Assembly (NCBI RefSeq): GCF_000419525.1
Contig: NZ_ATTE01000001.1
Span: forward strand, 806,001 to 870,000
Length of the DNA: 64,000 nt
Direction: 5' to 3'
Source of the DNA: Leucothrix mucor DSM 2157
GTDB taxonomy: Bacteria; Pseudomonadota; Gammaproteobacteria; Thiotrichales; Thiotrichaceae
Shown here: piece by piece, positions 62,559 to 64,000 of the stretch
Position numbering within the stretch: position 1 is the stretch's first letter
How the letters are laid out: each line of letters opens with the position of its first letter
The notes under the pieces: generated by a model
Database searches by the model: none
What the model was told of the DNA's origin: nothing
The model's input: the letters and a program-made list of their open reading frames with translations, nothing else
Program-made: the position numbers and the translations under genes

Positions 62559-63383
62559 TTATTCTGCTTTTGCTGCGCTTGGGATAAATAACTGCTTATC
62601 GTTGATCTTAAAGTCAGCAATCATTTTTTGGCCAGCATCCGAGACAATCCAATCAATAAATGCTTGTGCACCTTTATTGTTAATGTCTGGGTAGCGTTTA
62701 GGGCTGACCGCGATAATGCCATATGGGTTAAACATCACTTCATCGCCTTCCAGCACGACTTTAAGTGGTGATTTAGACTCATAAGCCAACCAAGTGCCAC
62801 GGTCTGCCATGGTGTAACCGCCCAACTCGCCCGCCATTTGCAGTACTTTGCCCATGCCTTGGCCTGCTTCGCGATACCATTTACCTTCAGGTGTCACTTC
62901 CGCCGCTGCCCACAATTGCTTCTCTTTTTTGTGAGTACCGGAGTCATCACCGCGAGAGACAAAGTCCGCTTCTGCTTCAGCCACTTTCTTTAGCGCTTCG
63001 GCGGCTGTTTTAACGGTTTTAACGCCTGCTGGGTCGGCTTCTGGACCCACTAAGACAAAGTCGTTATACATCACATCGTAACGCTTATCGCCATAGCCTT
63101 CGGCAACAAACTTATCTTCGGCAGCGCGGGCGTGAACTAAAACTACATCCACATCGCCATCCATACCCATTTTCAGAGCTTTACCGGTACCCACTGCAAT
63201 GACTTGCACTTCGTAGCCTGACTCTTCCTGAAAGCTTGGCAGAATGGCTTTTAGCAAACCGGAATTATCCGTGCTGGTCGTGGTTGCCATCTTTAATATT
63301 GGGTTTTCAGGAGCAGGGGTAGCCGCCTGTGCTGTGCCAAATAAAGCAGCAGATAATAACAGTGTAGAGAATAGCTTTTTCAC
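62559..63383 (-). CDS. tupA: Tungstate-type ABC transporter binding protein TupA
   Basis: 274 residues. GTG start with GAGGAA upstream. Signal peptide MKKLFSTLLLSAALFGTAQA cut after Ala-Gln-Ala. Mature protein has the TupA motifs ATTTSTDNSGLL (oxyanion-binding Thr/Ser) and SRGDDSGTHKKE. Binds tungstate (possibly molybdate) in the periplasm. No tupB or tupC permease/ATPase gene lies next to it in this window: the next gene on one side is convergent folD and on the other a divergent response regulator. Confidence 0.93.
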   Translation of the reverse strand: MKKLFSTLLLSAALFGTAQAATPAPENPILKMATTTSTDNSGLLKAILPSFQEESGYEVQVIAVGTGKALKMGMDGDVDVVLVHARAAEDKFVAEGYGDKRYDVMYNDFVLVGPEADPAGVKTVKTAAEALKKVAEAEADFVSRGDDSGTHKKEKQLWAAAEVTPEGKWYREAGQGMGKVLQMAGELGGYTMADRGTWLAYESKSPLKVVLEGDEVMFNPYGIIAVSPKRYPDINNKGAQAFIDWIVSDAGQKMIADFKINDKQLFIPSAAKAE

Positions 63384-63506
63384 GGTGATTTTTCCTCGGG
63401 TTTAGTTACGTAACCGTTTGTCAGCAAAATTGATGCCAGAGGAATAATGTCTAGAAAAAACAGTAAATTAAACCATTGTTAAGTGGGTAAAAAAGCAATT
63501 TCGGTC

Positions 63507-63532
63507 TATAATGACTCATAATTCTGTGAGTC
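63507..63532 (+). promoter_or_regulatory. -10 element with overlapping inverted repeat before response regulator gene
   Basis: TATAAT at 63507-63512 is followed by GACTCA (63513-63518) and TGAGTC (63527-63532), an 8-base-spaced inverted repeat that could be an operator over the transcription start. No clear -35 was found. Confidence 0.4.
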
Positions 63533-63549
63533 GATGAGACAATTTGTCC

Positions 63550-64000
63550 ATGAAGTCAATATTAGTACTAGATGATGAACCGGGCATTTTGTCCTTTTTA
63601 CAACGAGGCTTGGGTCATCATTATGGAATGGTCGAAACGGCGGGCGATTTATCGCAAGCTGATGAATTAATTGATCGCTGCCATTTTGATTTAATTATCT
63701 CCGATATTCGTCTGCCGGATGGCTCGGGCGTGGAGTGGCTGACCAAAATCCGCGAGCAAGGTCATCAAACCCCCGTTATCTTTATGACGGCTTATGCTGA
63801 TTTGCAAACGGCCATCGAAGCGCTGCGGGTTGGGGCGGTTGATTTCTTAATGAAGCCATTTCGCTTGGAGCAAATGCAGACGGCGGTTGACCGTTGCTTG
63901 CAATACGAGCAACTGCGCCGAGAAAATTATGTATTTCGCCGCCAGTTAGAGCAGGAATTTAATGGCTCAATCATGATCGGCGAGTGCAAAGAAATTCTGA
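63550..64000 (+). CDS. NtrC-type (sigma-54) response regulator, N-terminal part
   Basis: Open to the window end, about 150 codons. Receiver domain MKSILVLDDEPGILSFL with phosphoacceptor Asp in LIISDIRLPDGSG and Lys in FLMKPFRLEQ; then a helical linker and SIMIGECKEI, the start of a sigma-54 AAA+ activator domain. The partner kinase is not visible. The Walker and DNA-binding parts lie outside the window. Confidence 0.9.
   Translation, partial: MKSILVLDDEPGILSFLQRGLGHHYGMVETAGDLSQADELIDRCHFDLIISDIRLPDGSGVEWLTKIREQGHQTPVIFMTAYADLQTAIEALRVGAVDFLMKPFRLEQMQTAVDRCLQYEQLRRENYVFRRQLEQEFNGSIMIGECKEIL

Overview
The window looks like chromosome of a marine gammaproteobacterium of roughly balanced base composition. 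The evidence is gene content and order: rnfE-nth; yciO-trpS-scpA-scpB; rlmG, ygfZ, hscC with a J-domain partner; ybbA-ybbP; trxC; folD. A Thiotrichales-like, seaweed-associated organism would fit, but that is a guess from content and not something I can test here. No rRNA, tRNA, CRISPR array or intact insertion sequence was seen.

Layout. 1-925: end of rnfE and nth. 926-3518: an AT-rich accessory patch with an unknown gene, a DUF2971 gene and a dead YoeB-type toxin gene. 3519-25324: a large carbohydrate locus, described below. 25325-28912: small hypothetical genes, a truncated ORF, and an atypical short-chain dehydrogenase divergent from a LysR regulator. 28913-46979: mostly housekeeping genes (ybbAP, lipase-like hydrolase, ygfZ, peptidyl-prolyl isomerase, YciI, yciO, trpS, scpAB, a secreted protein, a DUF1704 metallopeptidase, acetoacetyl-CoA ligase, rlmG, hscC and a J-domain/RDD protein). 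46987-49540: an AT-rich minus-strand module with a PD-(D/E)XK-like nuclease and a partner, then a degraded cobQ fragment. 49540-64000: lipoprotein, cobQ, TDT-family and SulP membrane transporters, trxC, a SpoIIAA-Usp fusion, a Tat-exported DUF1800/DUF1501 pair, an APH-kinase fusion, folD, tupA, and the start of an NtrC-type response regulator.

The carbohydrate locus has two routes that meet. One is a complete candidate De Ley-Doudoroff route for galactose: SDR dehydrogenase, SMP-30 lactonase, galactonate-dehydratase-like enolase-superfamily enzyme, DgoK, DgoA. The other is an aldehyde dehydrogenase plus a cycloisomerase-like enolase-superfamily enzyme, the pair known from 3,6-anhydrogalactose catabolism, which also delivers 2-keto-3-deoxygalactonate to DgoK and DgoA. 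Two S1 sulfatases without signal peptides, a sugar-type ABC importer and an Opp/Dpp-type ABC importer complete it. No glycoside hydrolase is present. The best reading is a scavenger of sulfated galactan breakdown products (carrageenan- or agar-like), imported intact and desulfated in the cytoplasm. A GntR/FadR-family repressor sits in the middle, and related palindromic half-sites lie in all four upstream regions of the locus, so it probably controls the whole set.

The two accessory patches (1037-3400 and 46987-49400) are AT-rich, contain genes of unknown or nuclease-like type, and each borders a gene relic. They are the likeliest places for uncharacterised defence-type systems.
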